This document shows positions 25,702 to 35,252 of a stretch of DNA of 64,000 nucleotides, one piece after another (the stretch's first letter is position 1; each line of letters starts with the position of its first letter). Source of the DNA: Vibrio sp. D404a. Lineage in GTDB: Bacteria > Pseudomonadota > Gammaproteobacteria > Enterobacterales > Vibrionaceae. The notes under the pieces were generated by a model. The model was not told the DNA's origin. It was given only the letters and a program-made list of their open reading frames with translations, and made no database searches. The DNA lies in assembly GCF_030248535.1 (NCBI RefSeq), contig NZ_JAHGAJ010000036.1, positions 1 to 64,000 of the forward strand, written 5' to 3'. The position numbers and the translations under genes were made by a program.

Positions 25702-27405
25702 ATGACTAAAATTGTTATTGTTGGTGGCGTTGCAGGCGGAGCATCTGCTGCTGCACGTGCTCGTCGCTTGAGTGAAGATGCAGAAATTATCATGTTCGAG
25801 AGAGGAAGTTTCGTCTCGTTCGCTAATTGCGGCTTGCCATACCACATAGGTGGCGATATTAAGGATAGAAGTAAGCTCCTCCTACAAACTCCAGAAAGCT
25901 TCTTAGCTCGATTTAACGTTGATGTGCGTGTGATGAATGAAGTTGTATCAATCGATCGACACAACAAACGAGTTACCGTTAAGAATCTACTAGATGGTCG
26001 TGAGTATATTGAAAGCTATGACTTCCTCTTGCTCAGCCCTGGCGCCGGCCCAGTAGTTCCTCCAATTCTTGGGATTAATAACCCACTGACCCACTCACTG
26101 CGAAACATCCCAGACATGGATCGCATCATTAAAATCATTCAAATGAATAAACCTGAACACGCAACGGTGGTTGGTGGCGGATTCATTGGTTTAGAGATGA
26201 TGGAAGCCTTCCACCAATTGGGAATCAAAACCACGCTAATTGAGATGGCGGATCAGGTGATGACACCTGTTGATCGTGAAATGGCGGGGTTCGCTCATGC
26301 TGAAATTCGCGAGAAAGGTATTGACCTTAAATTAGGCGTTGCGCTTGAAGCGGTCGAATACATTCCGAATCAACATATAGCCAGTATCGACTCAGGTGAA
26401 GACGAAGAGCATCAACATATCGAAGGTGAGCTCAACCTTGTTCTTAGCAACGGTGAGTCGCTCACCACCGATATTTTGATCATGGCCATTGGTGTGCGTC
26501 CTGAGACTAAGTTGGCAAAAGAAGCTGGCCTTCAAATCGGTGTATTGGGTGGTATTTACACTAACGATTCAATGCAAACGAGTGATCCAAGTATCTATGC
26601 TGTCGGTGATGCGATCGAAGAAAAAGACTTTATTACAGGCGCAAAAACGCTCGTTCCGCTTGCGGGGCCTGCAAACCGCCAAGGCCGCATGGCTGCCGAC
26701 AACATGCTCGGACGCAATGAAACCTATCAAGGGACACAAGGCACTGCCATCTGTAAGATTTTTGACCTTGCCGTTGCCTCAACAGGCAGAAACGAGAAGC
26801 AGTTAAAGCGCGAGGGTGTGGTCTATGAAAAAGTCTATGTACACACTGCCAGCCACGCCAGCTACTACCCTGGTGCGGAAATTGTCTCATTCAAAATGCT
26901 GTTCGACCCGTCCACAGGAAAAATCTTAGGGGCTCAAGCGGTCGGTAAAGATGGTGTCGATAAACGCATCGATGTGATGGCGGTTGCTCAACGAGCAGGC
27001 ATGACAGTTGAACAGCTTCAGCATCTAGAGCTGACTTACGCCCCCCCGTTTGGCAGCGCCAAAGACGTAATCAACCAAGCCGCTTTTGTGGCAAACAACA
27101 TCATTAAGGGTGACGCGACGCCGATCCACTTTGATGAAGTCACTAATCTAAATGACTATCAGATTCTGTTGGATGTACGAAACCCGGCAGAGCTTGAGAA
27201 CGTCGGATATATTTCAGGTGCCATCAACATACCTGTCGACCAACTTCGCCAGCGCATGGATGAGTTGCCAAAAGAGAAAGAGATCATTATCTACTGCCAA
27301 GTTGGGTTACGCGGTAACGTAGCCTATCGCCAACTCGTAAACAATGGGTTTAAAGCAAGAAACTTAATCGGCGGCTATCGAACGTTTAAGTTTGCGAATG
27401 CTTAA
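25702..27405 (+). CDS. CoA-disulfide/persulfide reductase with C-terminal rhodanese domain
   Basis: 567 aa. The FAD dinucleotide fold is at the N-terminus (GGVAGGASAAARARR, 8-22) with the active-site Cys at C43 in FANCGLPYHIG. The NAD(P)H fold is VVGGGFIGLEMMEAF (about 155-169), a second FAD motif is YAVGDAIE, and a dimer domain follows. A C-terminal rhodanese domain (about 470-567) has C532 in YCQVGLRGN. This CoADR-Rhd (Npsr-like) layout reduces CoA persulfides, polysulfides or S0 with NADH. The divergent BigR-like repressor and YeeE transporter halves support a sulfane-sulfur role. Confidence 0.92.
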   Translation: MTKIVIVGGVAGGASAAARARRLSEDAEIIMFERGSFVSFANCGLPYHIGGDIKDRSKLLLQTPESFLARFNVDVRVMNEVVSIDRHNKRVTVKNLLDGREYIESYDFLLLSPGAGPVVPPILGINNPLTHSLRNIPDMDRIIKIIQMNKPEHATVVGGGFIGLEMMEAFHQLGIKTTLIEMADQVMTPVDREMAGFAHAEIREKGIDLKLGVALEAVEYIPNQHIASIDSGEDEEHQHIEGELNLVLSNGESLTTDILIMAIGVRPETKLAKEAGLQIGVLGGIYTNDSMQTSDPSIYAVGDAIEEKDFITGAKTLVPLAGPANRQGRMAADNMLGRNETYQGTQGTAICKIFDLAVASTGRNEKQLKREGVVYEKVYVHTASHASYYPGAEIVSFKMLFDPSTGKILGAQAVGKDGVDKRIDVMAVAQRAGMTVEQLQHLELTYAPPFGSAKDVINQAAFVANNIIKGDATPIHFDEVTNLNDYQILLDVRNPAELENVGYISGAINIPVDQLRQRMDELPKEKEIIIYCQVGLRGNVAYRQLVNNGFKARNLIGGYRTFKFANA

Positions 27406-27620
27406 AGGTATAAACTAGATAGGTGGATGCAACCTTCGCGCATTCACCCAACCTTATAGGTCGTCACGAAACATAAGTTAGTCGCCATTGCTGCGATTCA
27501 ATAACATCTAACTTGCATATAAAAGTTGTGTTTTCCCTAATTAACTTCCTCAGGGTAAAACGATATAATTCTGTTTAATATGAATTAATTTTTCTTACTT
27601 TTCGAGATTAACGGAAAACA

Positions 27621-28619
27621 ATGGCTTCAATCAAAGATGTGTCAAAACTTGCAGGCGTTTCAACGATGACGGTATCACGTGTTATCAATAACCCTGACAA
27701 GGTTAGGCCCGCAACCCTTAAAAAAGTCAACGAAGCCATCAGAGCCCTTAATTATACGCCAGACTATTCCGCTCAAAAGATGCGTTCGAAAGGAACTGGG
27801 GATTACCAAGACTCGACCATCGGCGTACTTGCTTTAGAAGTCGCCACGACTCCTTTCTCGGTCGGTATTAACTACTCAATTGAGCAGACGGCACAAGAAC
27901 AAGGTTGGAATTCGTTAATTTTTAATACTTCAGAGCCTACCCCTTCCGAACAAACGGTTGATCGTATACTTTCTCACAAACCCGCAGGTATTATCTTTGC
28001 TACGATGGGACTAAGAGAAGTAGTGGTTCCTGAAAGGCTTAAAGAAGTCCCTTTAGTTTTAGCCAACTGTTATTCTAACGATCACAATATTCCAAGTTAT
28101 ATCCCCGATGATGCTCATGGTCAGTTTCTTGGCACCCAGCATTTACTAAAACAAGGCTATAAAAAGCCTTTATTCATTATGTTGCACTCAAAACAACCCG
28201 CAGTCCCTTTACGACTATCTGGTATCGAAAAGGCTTGTCAAAACTCTCATTTGGCAATCGATGACTTCAGGTTCGAGCATATGTCTGAGCAGTGTAACTA
28301 TCATGATACGATAACTATCATCGACCAAGCCATTGCACAAAACTATGACTTTGACAGCATCGTTTGTGGTAATGATCGCATTGCATTAGTCGCTTATATG
28401 CACCTGCATCGTATCGGTAAATCGATCCCCACTGATGTGGCTATCCTCGGTTATGACAACATGGATGAAATCGCCGACTTATTCGTCCCAGGCCTTACTA
28501 CCATTCAACTCCCACACAGGGAGCTTGGGAAGCAGGCGGCACTACATATCATTGAGACTCGTCAAGATCGCGGTTTAATAAAACTGCCATGCCCATTAAT
28601 TGAGAGAGAGTCAGTCTAA
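27621..28619 (+). CDS. cscR: LacI-family sucrose operon repressor
   Basis: 332 aa. The LacI HTH is at the extreme N-terminus (IKDVSKLAGVSTMTVSRVIN), with the hinge region NYTPDYSAQKMRS and then a periplasmic-binding-protein-like sugar domain. It is convergent with the cscB-cscA-cscK operon. The two GTTAACGTTAAC operators before cscB have the form bound by LacI-family proteins. Sucrose or fructose as inducer is inferred from the operon; no operator copy was found before cscR itself. Confidence 0.88.
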   Translation: MASIKDVSKLAGVSTMTVSRVINNPDKVRPATLKKVNEAIRALNYTPDYSAQKMRSKGTGDYQDSTIGVLALEVATTPFSVGINYSIEQTAQEQGWNSLIFNTSEPTPSEQTVDRILSHKPAGIIFATMGLREVVVPERLKEVPLVLANCYSNDHNIPSYIPDDAHGQFLGTQHLLKQGYKKPLFIMLHSKQPAVPLRLSGIEKACQNSHLAIDDFRFEHMSEQCNYHDTITIIDQAIAQNYDFDSIVCGNDRIALVAYMHLHRIGKSIPTDVAILGYDNMDEIADLFVPGLTTIQLPHRELGKQAALHIIETRQDRGLIKLPCPLIERESV

Positions 28620-28730
28620 CGACATAATCATTGAATTCTAAGGGGGAGTTTACGGTGATTAGATTTGGAGATGATGCGGGTCCGAATTGCCACAAATTTC
28701 TACGTATGGTCTAGACGACATTGCAAACAG

Positions 28731-28764
28731 AAGGGCTAGCATAAATCTTTGCTAGCCCTTTTTT
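28731..28764 (+). terminator. Rho-independent terminator of cscR
   Basis: Perfect 10-bp stem AAGGGCTAGC/GCTAGCCCTT with a 10-base loop and a T run ending at 28764, just before the convergent cscK stop. Confidence 0.9.
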
Positions 28765-28771
28765 AATTAAC

Positions 28772-29704
28772 TTAAACAGCTATAAATTCGGACAAAGTTT
28801 CGATGGAAGGCAATGCGGTCATGGCACCTTTTTGTGTGGTCGCAAGAGCACCACAACCGTTACCCCAGCGAATTGCCGCATCAACATTTTTCCAATTGCG
28901 CCATTGTGGAGTTTGAGAGAGTTTCGCTAGCAAACCACCCACAAATGCATCGCCCGCTCCTGTGGTATCGACAACATTATCGATTTTCGAGCCAGTGATG
29001 AGTCTGCGTTCTCCGTCAAACAATGCCAACGCTCCCTTTTCGCCCAAAGTAATGAGAACTAATTTGTTCACTTGCTTTTCAAAAATAGTCAACGCATCTT
29101 CAAGCTCTACCGTATCCGTTAAGAATAATATCTCCTCTTCAGAGAACTTAACCACATCGGCTAACTCGACAGCTTTCATTACGATTGGCTTAATTTCAGC
29201 TTGGTTAGACCATACTTCGTTACGTAGATTTGGGTCGAAACTAACGTAACCTCCCGCCCCCTTGATGCGTTTCATTGCTTCTAAAGTAGCGCCACGCGAA
29301 GGCTCGTTTGCCAATGCGATAGAGCAGCTGTGCATCCACTCATGTTCAGAAAACATCGGGATATCTTGCTCGGCAAAAAACTGGTCTGCGCTCGGCTTCA
29401 CCATGAAGGTAAAACTGCGCTCACCGATGTCATCCAAATCTACAATAACCGTTGAGGTACGTTGCTCATGATCAAGCAACATTGCAGTGGTATCAATGCC
29501 CTCTTCCTGTAGGGTATCTTTCATAAAGCGTCCGAGCGGGTCCTGCCCCACACGACCAAAAAATGCAGCATCACCGCTTAAGCGAGAGATCGCTACTGCA
29601 ACGTTAGCTGGCGCGCCGCCCGGGCATTTTAAGTAGCTTGTTTCACCATCTGGAATGAGGTCAACAACTGCATCACCCGTGACCCAAACTCTTTTAATTT
29701 TCAT
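28772..29704 (-). CDS. cscK: PfkB-family fructokinase
   Basis: 310 aa. PfkB signatures: GGAPANVAVAISRLSG near the N-terminus (sugar binding) and DTTGAGDAFVGGLLA near residue 250 with the catalytic Asp. It phosphorylates the fructose released by sucrose hydrolysis, using ATP. Last gene of the cscB-cscA-cscK operon, 105 bp after cscA. A general PfkB sugar kinase would look alike; the substrate call rests on the invertase next door. Confidence 0.92.
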   Translation of the reverse strand: MKIKRVWVTGDAVVDLIPDGETSYLKCPGGAPANVAVAISRLSGDAAFFGRVGQDPLGRFMKDTLQEEGIDTTAMLLDHEQRTSTVIVDLDDIGERSFTFMVKPSADQFFAEQDIPMFSEHEWMHSCSIALANEPSRGATLEAMKRIKGAGGYVSFDPNLRNEVWSNQAEIKPIVMKAVELADVVKFSEEEILFLTDTVELEDALTIFEKQVNKLVLITLGEKGALALFDGERRLITGSKIDNVVDTTGAGDAFVGGLLAKLSQTPQWRNWKNVDAAIRWGNGCGALATTQKGAMTALPSIETLSEFIAV

Positions 29705-29809
29705 AGTGTTACTCTTAATGTTAAGTGGAGCGAAATTCGACTGCTTGGCGCTAAAGCTCTCTTCGCATTATCAATTAAGAATCGAGAGCCTTAAGCGAAT
29801 TCCTCAATG

Positions 29810-31279
29810 TTATTGATTCCAAATATCTTCAAGCTGCCAAACTTCAAGAGACTGCAGCTCAACAGCGCCATTTTCAGCAAATAACTTGAAACCCAAGCTA
29901 TGCTCTGACGGGTAAATTCTACTTGTAATGACTTGCTCGCCACGATTCAAGAAAGTTTCTACAGAAGATCGGTCGAGGAATAGATGCAGCTCAACCGTAT
30001 TTGATGAAGTATCTATATCTACACTACGTACTCCTGTGACAGCTTCACCTGAAAGAGTACGATCTAAGAATGCTCGCTTGGCCATACGATCATAGCCAAC
30101 CAGTGTTCTTTCAAATGGAGCATCACCGACACGCAACATAAAACCAAAACGCTCAGCAGATGCGCCCGCTAATGAGAAACAAGCTTTGACTTCTAAAAGG
30201 TCAGATTGAATTTCGGTATCGCGGATTTCACTATCAAGGCAAGTAATAGCGCTAGTATCAAATTGCTTGCCCCTTAATGACGTTAGCTCTTTGATTGGTG
30301 TTTGCCAGATTTTGCCATTTTCATCAAGCTTCAGCTCTCTAGGTAAAGTTAAAGCACCACACCAACCTCTTGCTTTTGTTGGCATTTCACTGTGCCACAT
30401 ATCCATCCACGCAATCGCAACCTTTCGGCCATCTTCCGCATCAAATGTTTGGCAAGCATAAAAATCATGGCCGTAATCGAGCTCGACAAACTGGTCAAAC
30501 GTAAAACGACAACTGTTCTTATCAAGATCTCCAACCATATAACCATTTTGGTGGAAGTTAAGGTTGTTGTAACCGTCAGCTTCCATACCCATTGGAGAGC
30601 ATATTAATACTCGCTTATCCTCTAACGCGAAAAAGTCTGGACACTCCCACATGTAGCCAATACCAGGTGTCGCCTCAGCCATCACACCACGATATTTCCA
30701 TTCACGAAGATCATCAGATTGATAGTAACCAATTTGACCAAAATCGCCGTCTTTCATACCGACAACCATGTGCCAGATATCATCCTCTTTCCAAACTTTT
30801 GGATCACGGAAATGAACCATATCCGATTTTGGCGCGTCACCAATAACTACGCCTTGTTTATCAAAGTGGATTCCATCAGAACTTGTTGCCAAGCATTGGA
30901 TTTGCTTCATTTTGGTGTCGTCGCCTTCCTCACCAAGCCAGTTGTGGCCAGTGTACAAAAGAGCAAGCAAGTCGCCATCTGTTACCGCAGAGCCAGAGAA
31001 ACAAGTACCTTCATCTCCAGGAGCTAACGCAATAGGTTGATGTCGCCAGTGCACCATGTCTTTTGAGGTTGCATGCCCCCAGTGCATCGGTCCCCAATCA
31101 GAAGAGTATGGGTGATGTTGATAAAAAGCATGATACACACCGTTATGAAAACACAAGCCATTAGGATCATTGACCCAGCCTGCAGGTGCCGCAATATGAA
31201 AACCAGGACGGTGATGACAACGCAGATTTGTAGCTGAAAGCGCTAATGTTTCATTCGCTTTAGACGTATTATTTTTCAT
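29810..31279 (-). CDS. cscA: Sucrose hydrolase (invertase), GH32
   Basis: 489 aa, usual for GH32. The nucleophile Asp is in GWVNDPNGL (about 35), the transition-state Asp in HFRDPKV, and the acid/base Glu in MWECPDFF. A C-terminal beta-sandwich follows the five-blade propeller. No signal peptide, so it is cytosolic and acts on sucrose brought in by the permease just upstream. With a non-PTS permease the substrate is free sucrose rather than sucrose-6-P. Confidence 0.93.
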   Translation of the reverse strand: MKNNTSKANETLALSATNLRCHHRPGFHIAAPAGWVNDPNGLCFHNGVYHAFYQHHPYSSDWGPMHWGHATSKDMVHWRHQPIALAPGDEGTCFSGSAVTDGDLLALLYTGHNWLGEEGDDTKMKQIQCLATSSDGIHFDKQGVVIGDAPKSDMVHFRDPKVWKEDDIWHMVVGMKDGDFGQIGYYQSDDLREWKYRGVMAEATPGIGYMWECPDFFALEDKRVLICSPMGMEADGYNNLNFHQNGYMVGDLDKNSCRFTFDQFVELDYGHDFYACQTFDAEDGRKVAIAWMDMWHSEMPTKARGWCGALTLPRELKLDENGKIWQTPIKELTSLRGKQFDTSAITCLDSEIRDTEIQSDLLEVKACFSLAGASAERFGFMLRVGDAPFERTLVGYDRMAKRAFLDRTLSGEAVTGVRSVDIDTSSNTVELHLFLDRSSVETFLNRGEQVITSRIYPSEHSLGFKLFAENGAVELQSLEVWQLEDIWNQ

Positions 31280-31344
31280 AGATTATCCAGGGCTAATACC
31301 CCCCCCTCATAAATAAGGGGGAGAAGATTAAAGGAATTTGGGAA

Positions 31345-32601
31345 TTAGGCTTTGACCAGTTCTTTTTCTGAAATTGTCTCAGTTTCTTTGTTTACTGATG
31401 GCTCTTTATCGCTCACCAAAGTGAAGCTTGAAATGGCGGCAAAGATAGCAACGACAACGCCTAAAATTAGATAAGTTTGTTGGAAACCAATGGTGTCATA
31501 CGACTTCCCAACAAGTGGTGATAGAAAACTAGTGAATACTTGAATAACGAACTGAAAACCAAACAGGTACAACGTTGAAGCTAAACGCGTGTCAAAGTTC
31601 TTGCTGAAATACTTAAATACAGCAATCAATAAAATAGGAAGCTCTACAGCGTGCAGTAGTTTCATCGCAGAGATGCCCATCGCTGTCTCGACTAAACCTG
31701 AGCCAATGATGCGGCTAGCCATAATGAAGCCAGCTAGGATAAGGGAGTTTTTCGCGCCAATACGGTTTACTAAAAATGGCGCCAAGAACATGCCACCAGC
31801 TTCCAAAAATACTTGTAGCGAATTTAGGTAGCCAAACATACGGTTACCTTCTTCTACGGTGGCAAATTGAGAAGAGAAATAGATAGCGAATTGCTGATCA
31901 TACACACCGTAAATGCAGGCGCAGCCAAAGATATACAAAGCAAAAGCGTGGAAGCGCGGCATTTTTAACAGCGCAAATAAGTCACCGACTCGTACTGGGT
32001 TAGCCTCAACATCACTATTGGTGTCCGTGTTATCAAACTTAACCAACATGATCATAACGGCAGCAATCATTGCTGAGACGGAAGCTAACCAGAAATTGAT
32101 ATTTGGGTTGATGTTAATCAGCGTTCCAGCAAAAAAAGTAGCAAACGCCCAACCTAATGAACCCCACATGCGCGCTTTGCCAAACTCGTAGTTCGACACA
32201 CGACCGACACGTTCAACGTACGTTTCAATGGCACCAACACCTGCAAAGAAAGCGGCACCTAAATAAACAGCACCAGCAGCTGCACCGGCAAAAATGTTCG
32301 CTTGCAATAATGGGCCGTAGACATAAATGATGAATGGACCAACAAAAATAAGCAGCGACGCTATAAACCACATCAAATGTTTTCTCAGACCTAAGCGATC
32401 TTGGATATAGCCGTACAGAGGCTGTAAGCACAAGGCACCAACTGCATTTAGAGAGTATATGATGCCTGTATTTGCCCCATCTAGGCCTAAGTGCTGGCTC
32501 AACCAAATCGGGAATAGTGAAAACCAAAATGACCACGTCACGAAAAAGAAAAACAGCGTAGCACTGAGCAATATAAAATTGCGATTTTTACTTAATTTCA
32601 T
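31345..32601 (-). CDS. cscB: Sucrose:H+ symporter, CscB/LacY family
   Basis: About 418 aa. The start is set at the second Met of an ATGATG (32604/32601) after AGAGGA. Upstream in-frame codons overlap the operator and are unlikely. Twelve membrane helices; LacY-family landmarks are FSLFPIWLSQHLGL in helix 1 and GYIQDRLGLRKH after helix 2. It is an inner-membrane symporter for a disaccharide, here sucrose by context. First gene of the operon, with cscA 65 bp behind. Confidence 0.9.
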   Translation of the reverse strand: MKLSKNRNFILLSATLFFFFVTWSFWFSLFPIWLSQHLGLDGANTGIIYSLNAVGALCLQPLYGYIQDRLGLRKHLMWFIASLLIFVGPFIIYVYGPLLQANIFAGAAAGAVYLGAAFFAGVGAIETYVERVGRVSNYEFGKARMWGSLGWAFATFFAGTLININPNINFWLASVSAMIAAVMIMLVKFDNTDTNSDVEANPVRVGDLFALLKMPRFHAFALYIFGCACIYGVYDQQFAIYFSSQFATVEEGNRMFGYLNSLQVFLEAGGMFLAPFLVNRIGAKNSLILAGFIMASRIIGSGLVETAMGISAMKLLHAVELPILLIAVFKYFSKNFDTRLASTLYLFGFQFVIQVFTSFLSPLVGKSYDTIGFQQTYLILGVVVAIFAAISSFTLVSDKEPSVNKETETISEKELVKA

Positions 32602-32650
32602 CATGTCCTCTATCAACATTCTTGTAGGGCTAATTATAGTATTTTTATTA

Positions 32651-32668
32651 AATGTTAACGTTAACATT
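32651..32668. promoter_or_regulatory. LacI-type operator 1 of the sucrose operon
   Basis: Perfect 18-bp palindrome AATGTTAACGTTAACATT, core GTTAACGTTAAC with central CG as in LacI/GalR-family sites. It lies about 50 bp before the cscB start. Confidence 0.85.
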
Positions 32669-32713
32669 GGTTGTTAAATTTTTTGATTCTGAGTTCAGAA
32701 CCATAATATCTCA

Positions 32714-32731
32714 AATGTTAACGTTAACTTT
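32714..32731. promoter_or_regulatory. LacI-type operator 2 of the sucrose operon
   Basis: AATGTTAACGTTAACTTT has the same 12-bp core (32717-32728) as operator 1. The centres are 63 bp apart, about six helical turns, so both face the same side of the DNA and could support a repression loop by CscR. Confidence 0.8.
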
Positions 32732-32824
32732 TGCGGTATTATTGATAAAAATGAATTAGAAAGACAACTACGCATAGTAAAAAGTGTGACCTTGATAAAA
32801 CAATACATATCGTGCGGTTATATG

Positions 32825-32852
32825 AGCGCCCCGATCCGAAGGGGGGCGCTTT
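32825..32852. terminator. Hairpin downstream of the NmrA-like gene
   Basis: Stem AGCGCCCC/GGGGCGCT (32825-32832/32843-32850) with TT after it on the plus strand. It lies between the cscB promoter and the minus-strand NmrA-like gene, which ends at 32890; it lacks a long T run. Confidence 0.6.
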
Positions 32853-32889
32853 CTAGATAGCTAAACAGAGAAACAAATGAACCACTTGA

Positions 32890-33750
32890 TCACTTGGTAA
32901 TGACGTGAGCAAACTCATCGGCAAAATCTGAGAAGGTTCTGGCTGGCTTGCCCGTTACACGCTCCACAGTATCGGTAACTTCTGTATAAGCTCCAGTAGC
33001 AAACCACGCCATGATCTCAGCGAGTGCGTTAGCAAACCACTCGTCCATTCCCGCTTCTTTAATGGCGCTGGCAAAAGCCTCCTCAGAGATGGCAACGTAT
33101 TCGATATTTTTGCCCGTGGCCTGCGACAATACTGCTGCTTGTTCAGCAAAAGTTAGAGCCTCTGGGCCTGATAACAGATATGTTTGACCATGATGACCAT
33201 CACCAGTTAACGCCTCAACAACAACCGCTGCCACATCTCGAATATCGACCACACTCTGTTTTGCGTTTGCCAAAGGCAAGAAGAATTGCCCCATACTATT
33301 GATGGTTTCTAGACTTCCGTACAAGTTCTGGAAGAACGAATTCGGTTGAATGATAGTCCATTGTAGGTTTGATTCTTTAAGCAAGTTGTCGGTAATAACA
33401 TGAGTACGAATGATCTCAGAACCCGCATCGATCTTTGCCCCCATGCCCGAAAGTTTGACTACGTGCTCTACACTCGCAGCTTGTGCCGCTTCAATCACAT
33501 TCGCCACCCATAGTTCGTTATCTTGGTGAATGGGCATAGAAACGTAGATACGCTTAACGCCTTTCATTGCGCTTTTCATCGATTCAACATCAGAGAAGTC
33601 ACCTTCACGAATCTGCTCGGCCTTCAAATCCATCGCTTCTGCAGATTTCGACTTACGAACCATCACACCAAAGTCCGCGCCTTTGAGTTTAAGCTGACGA
33701 ACCACTTCAGAACCTGTGTTACCTGTTGCGCCTAATACTAAAATATCCAT
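32890..33750 (-). CDS. NmrA-like NAD(P)-binding oxidoreductase
   Basis: 286 aa, with AGGAGAAC before the ATG. The N-terminal Rossmann motif LGATGNTGSEVVRQL (6-20) is of the atypical-SDR type GxTGxTG. WTIIQPNSFFQNLYG and VDIRDVAAVVVEAL are typical of NmrA/QorB-like proteins. The C-terminal part resembles other SDR_a5 proteins. Likely a quinone or aldehyde reductase or a redox sensor. It is divergent from the LysR gene at 33892, which likely controls it. Confidence 0.88.
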   Translation of the reverse strand: MDILVLGATGNTGSEVVRQLKLKGADFGVMVRKSKSAEAMDLKAEQIREGDFSDVESMKSAMKGVKRIYVSMPIHQDNELWVANVIEAAQAASVEHVVKLSGMGAKIDAGSEIIRTHVITDNLLKESNLQWTIIQPNSFFQNLYGSLETINSMGQFFLPLANAKQSVVDIRDVAAVVVEALTGDGHHGQTYLLSGPEALTFAEQAAVLSQATGKNIEYVAISEEAFASAIKEAGMDEWFANALAEIMAWFATGAYTEVTDTVERVTGKPARTFSDFADEFAHVITK

Positions 33751-33891
33751 GATGTTCTCCTATCGAGCTGAGCGTTAATTTGTTCAGGCAGTGAATGCTG
33801 CGGTATGGATATACTTTAGTTAATCCCGGTTATATTGACTAGATACAATAATTGGGCTTAACTATCCCAAATACGGGACAAGACAAACACA

Positions 33892-34809
33892 ATGAAAGAG
33901 ATATCTGCACTACCTTTGTTCGCAAAGGTCATCGAACTGAATAGTTTTGCTGAAGCAGCGAGACAATTGAATGTACCGACAACGACCGTTAGCCGAAAAA
34001 TCCAGCAGTTGGAAGAGCAATTAGGCGGTAAACTGATTAATCGTTCTACTCGATCATTGTCACTTACCGAGCTAGGGCAACAAGTTCTACCAAAAGCACA
34101 GTTGATCGCCGATACAGTCAGCGAACTCTATGACCAAGCAGAAGATGCTGCAAACAAGCCGGTCGGAACTCTAAATATCACCGCACCAAGGGCGTTGAGT
34201 CAAAACTTACTCGCAACACTCTTTGCAGAATTTCAAGCGCGTTACCCCTCTATACGAATCAACCTCACGTCATCAAACCGCTATCAAGACATGACAAAGC
34301 AGAGCTTGGATTTTGCGTTTAGGCTCGGCCCATTAAATGACTCATCATTGGTTGCAATGACCTTATCTCCGGTGAAGTATGTACTCGCTATATCGAGTGA
34401 ACTTGCAGACCAACTTCCGGAGATTAACCATCCAAATCAACTAACATCGTTGCCATGCATTCGAAATCATGTGGAAGGATATTTCCTACCCTGGCGCTTC
34501 AGCGACCATAATGAAACGATTGAAATATCTCAATCGGGAGGCATCACTTGCGATGACTTTTTTGTCAGCAAACAACTTTGCTTAGACGGTGCAGGCATTT
34601 GTTATCTTCCTATATCCATGCTTTACAAAGAGCTTAAGGAAAACAAACTCAAACTCCTTCTCGAACCTTGGGTTCCGAAAGATAAAACCATGCTATTGGT
34701 CTACCAAGATCGAACTCACCTTCCTCAAAAATCTCAGCTGTTCATCGAGTTCATGAGAGAAAAAAGAGAGCAAATTCACTCTTTCCTATCCTCTCAAGGG
34801 TATAAGTGA
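33892..34809 (+). CDS. LysR-family transcriptional regulator
   Basis: 305 aa. HTH SFAEAARQLNVPTTTVSRKI, linker INRSTRSLSLTELG, then a CrgA-like effector domain. It is divergent from the NmrA-like reductase with a 140-bp gap, the classic LysR-oxidoreductase pairing often induced by electrophiles or quinones. The pairing is inference; the family is certain. Confidence 0.92.
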   Translation: MKEISALPLFAKVIELNSFAEAARQLNVPTTTVSRKIQQLEEQLGGKLINRSTRSLSLTELGQQVLPKAQLIADTVSELYDQAEDAANKPVGTLNITAPRALSQNLLATLFAEFQARYPSIRINLTSSNRYQDMTKQSLDFAFRLGPLNDSSLVAMTLSPVKYVLAISSELADQLPEINHPNQLTSLPCIRNHVEGYFLPWRFSDHNETIEISQSGGITCDDFFVSKQLCLDGAGICYLPISMLYKELKENKLKLLLEPWVPKDKTMLLVYQDRTHLPQKSQLFIEFMREKREQIHSFLSSQGYK

Positions 34810-34843
34810 TGTGAGAGCAGGCCATTAGAGATAGCAACAAAAA

Positions 34844-34868
34844 ACGCCCCTCGAGTATGGGGCGTTTG
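34844..34868 (+). terminator. Terminator between LysR and the I9 gene
   Basis: Stem ACGCCCC/GGGGCGT (34844-34850/34859-34865) with an 8-base loop. T run on the plus side and an A run (34837-34843) giving Ts on the minus side, so it can serve both converging genes. Confidence 0.8.
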
Positions 34869-34895
34869 CATATTTGAACAGCTTATTGAGATGTT

Positions 34896-35243
34896 TTACT
34901 GGTACAATAGCCTTCGCACAGGCTCTGGCTCGGTGTATTCCACTGATTCGTGCTCAGCAAGGTTATCCAGTTCGGATTGCTCGCCAGTCACAATCAGCAC
35001 ATGCTGGTCCAACAGCACATCGACCACTTGAATGTCGTGCTGTTGAAGAAGCGCTCTCACCTCGCTTTCCTTCCCTTCTACATACTTAACGAAGTAACGC
35101 GTAGGTTGTTGTTCAGCTTGTTCAGAGCGTTTATCCACCAAAGGAAAACCTTGGTTGTTAGCTAAACTGTGTGAGCTCAGCCCGAGTGCTAATAGCGCAC
35201 TCACACCCATTGCGGACAACGAAACTAAGTTCAACGCCTTCAT
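34896..35243 (-). CDS. Free-standing I9 (subtilisin propeptide-like) secreted protein
   Basis: About 115 aa from the ATG at 35243, placed 5 bases after AAGGAG. A signal peptide (MKALNLVSLSAMGVSALLAL, cleavage near LAN) precedes a compact domain: RYFVKYVEGKESEVRALLQQ, VVDVLLDQHVLIVTGEQ, SVEYTEPEP. It matches the inhibitor-I9/propeptide fold that folds and inhibits subtilases. It lies 9 bp after the stop of a full subtilase that already has its own N-terminal I9 domain, so this is a separate inhibitor or trans-acting chaperone candidate. Confidence 0.8.
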   Translation of the reverse strand: MKALNLVSLSAMGVSALLALGLSSHSLANNQGFPLVDKRSEQAEQQPTRYFVKYVEGKESEVRALLQQHDIQVVDVLLDQHVLIVTGEQSELDNLAEHESVEYTEPEPVRRLLYQ

Positions 35244-35252
35244 AGTCACTCC

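Noticed and set aside
27621-32668. PTS-type sucrose system (scrA/scrB/scrK)
   Set aside because: No EII permease is present; the transporter is an MFS symporter, so the csc type fits.
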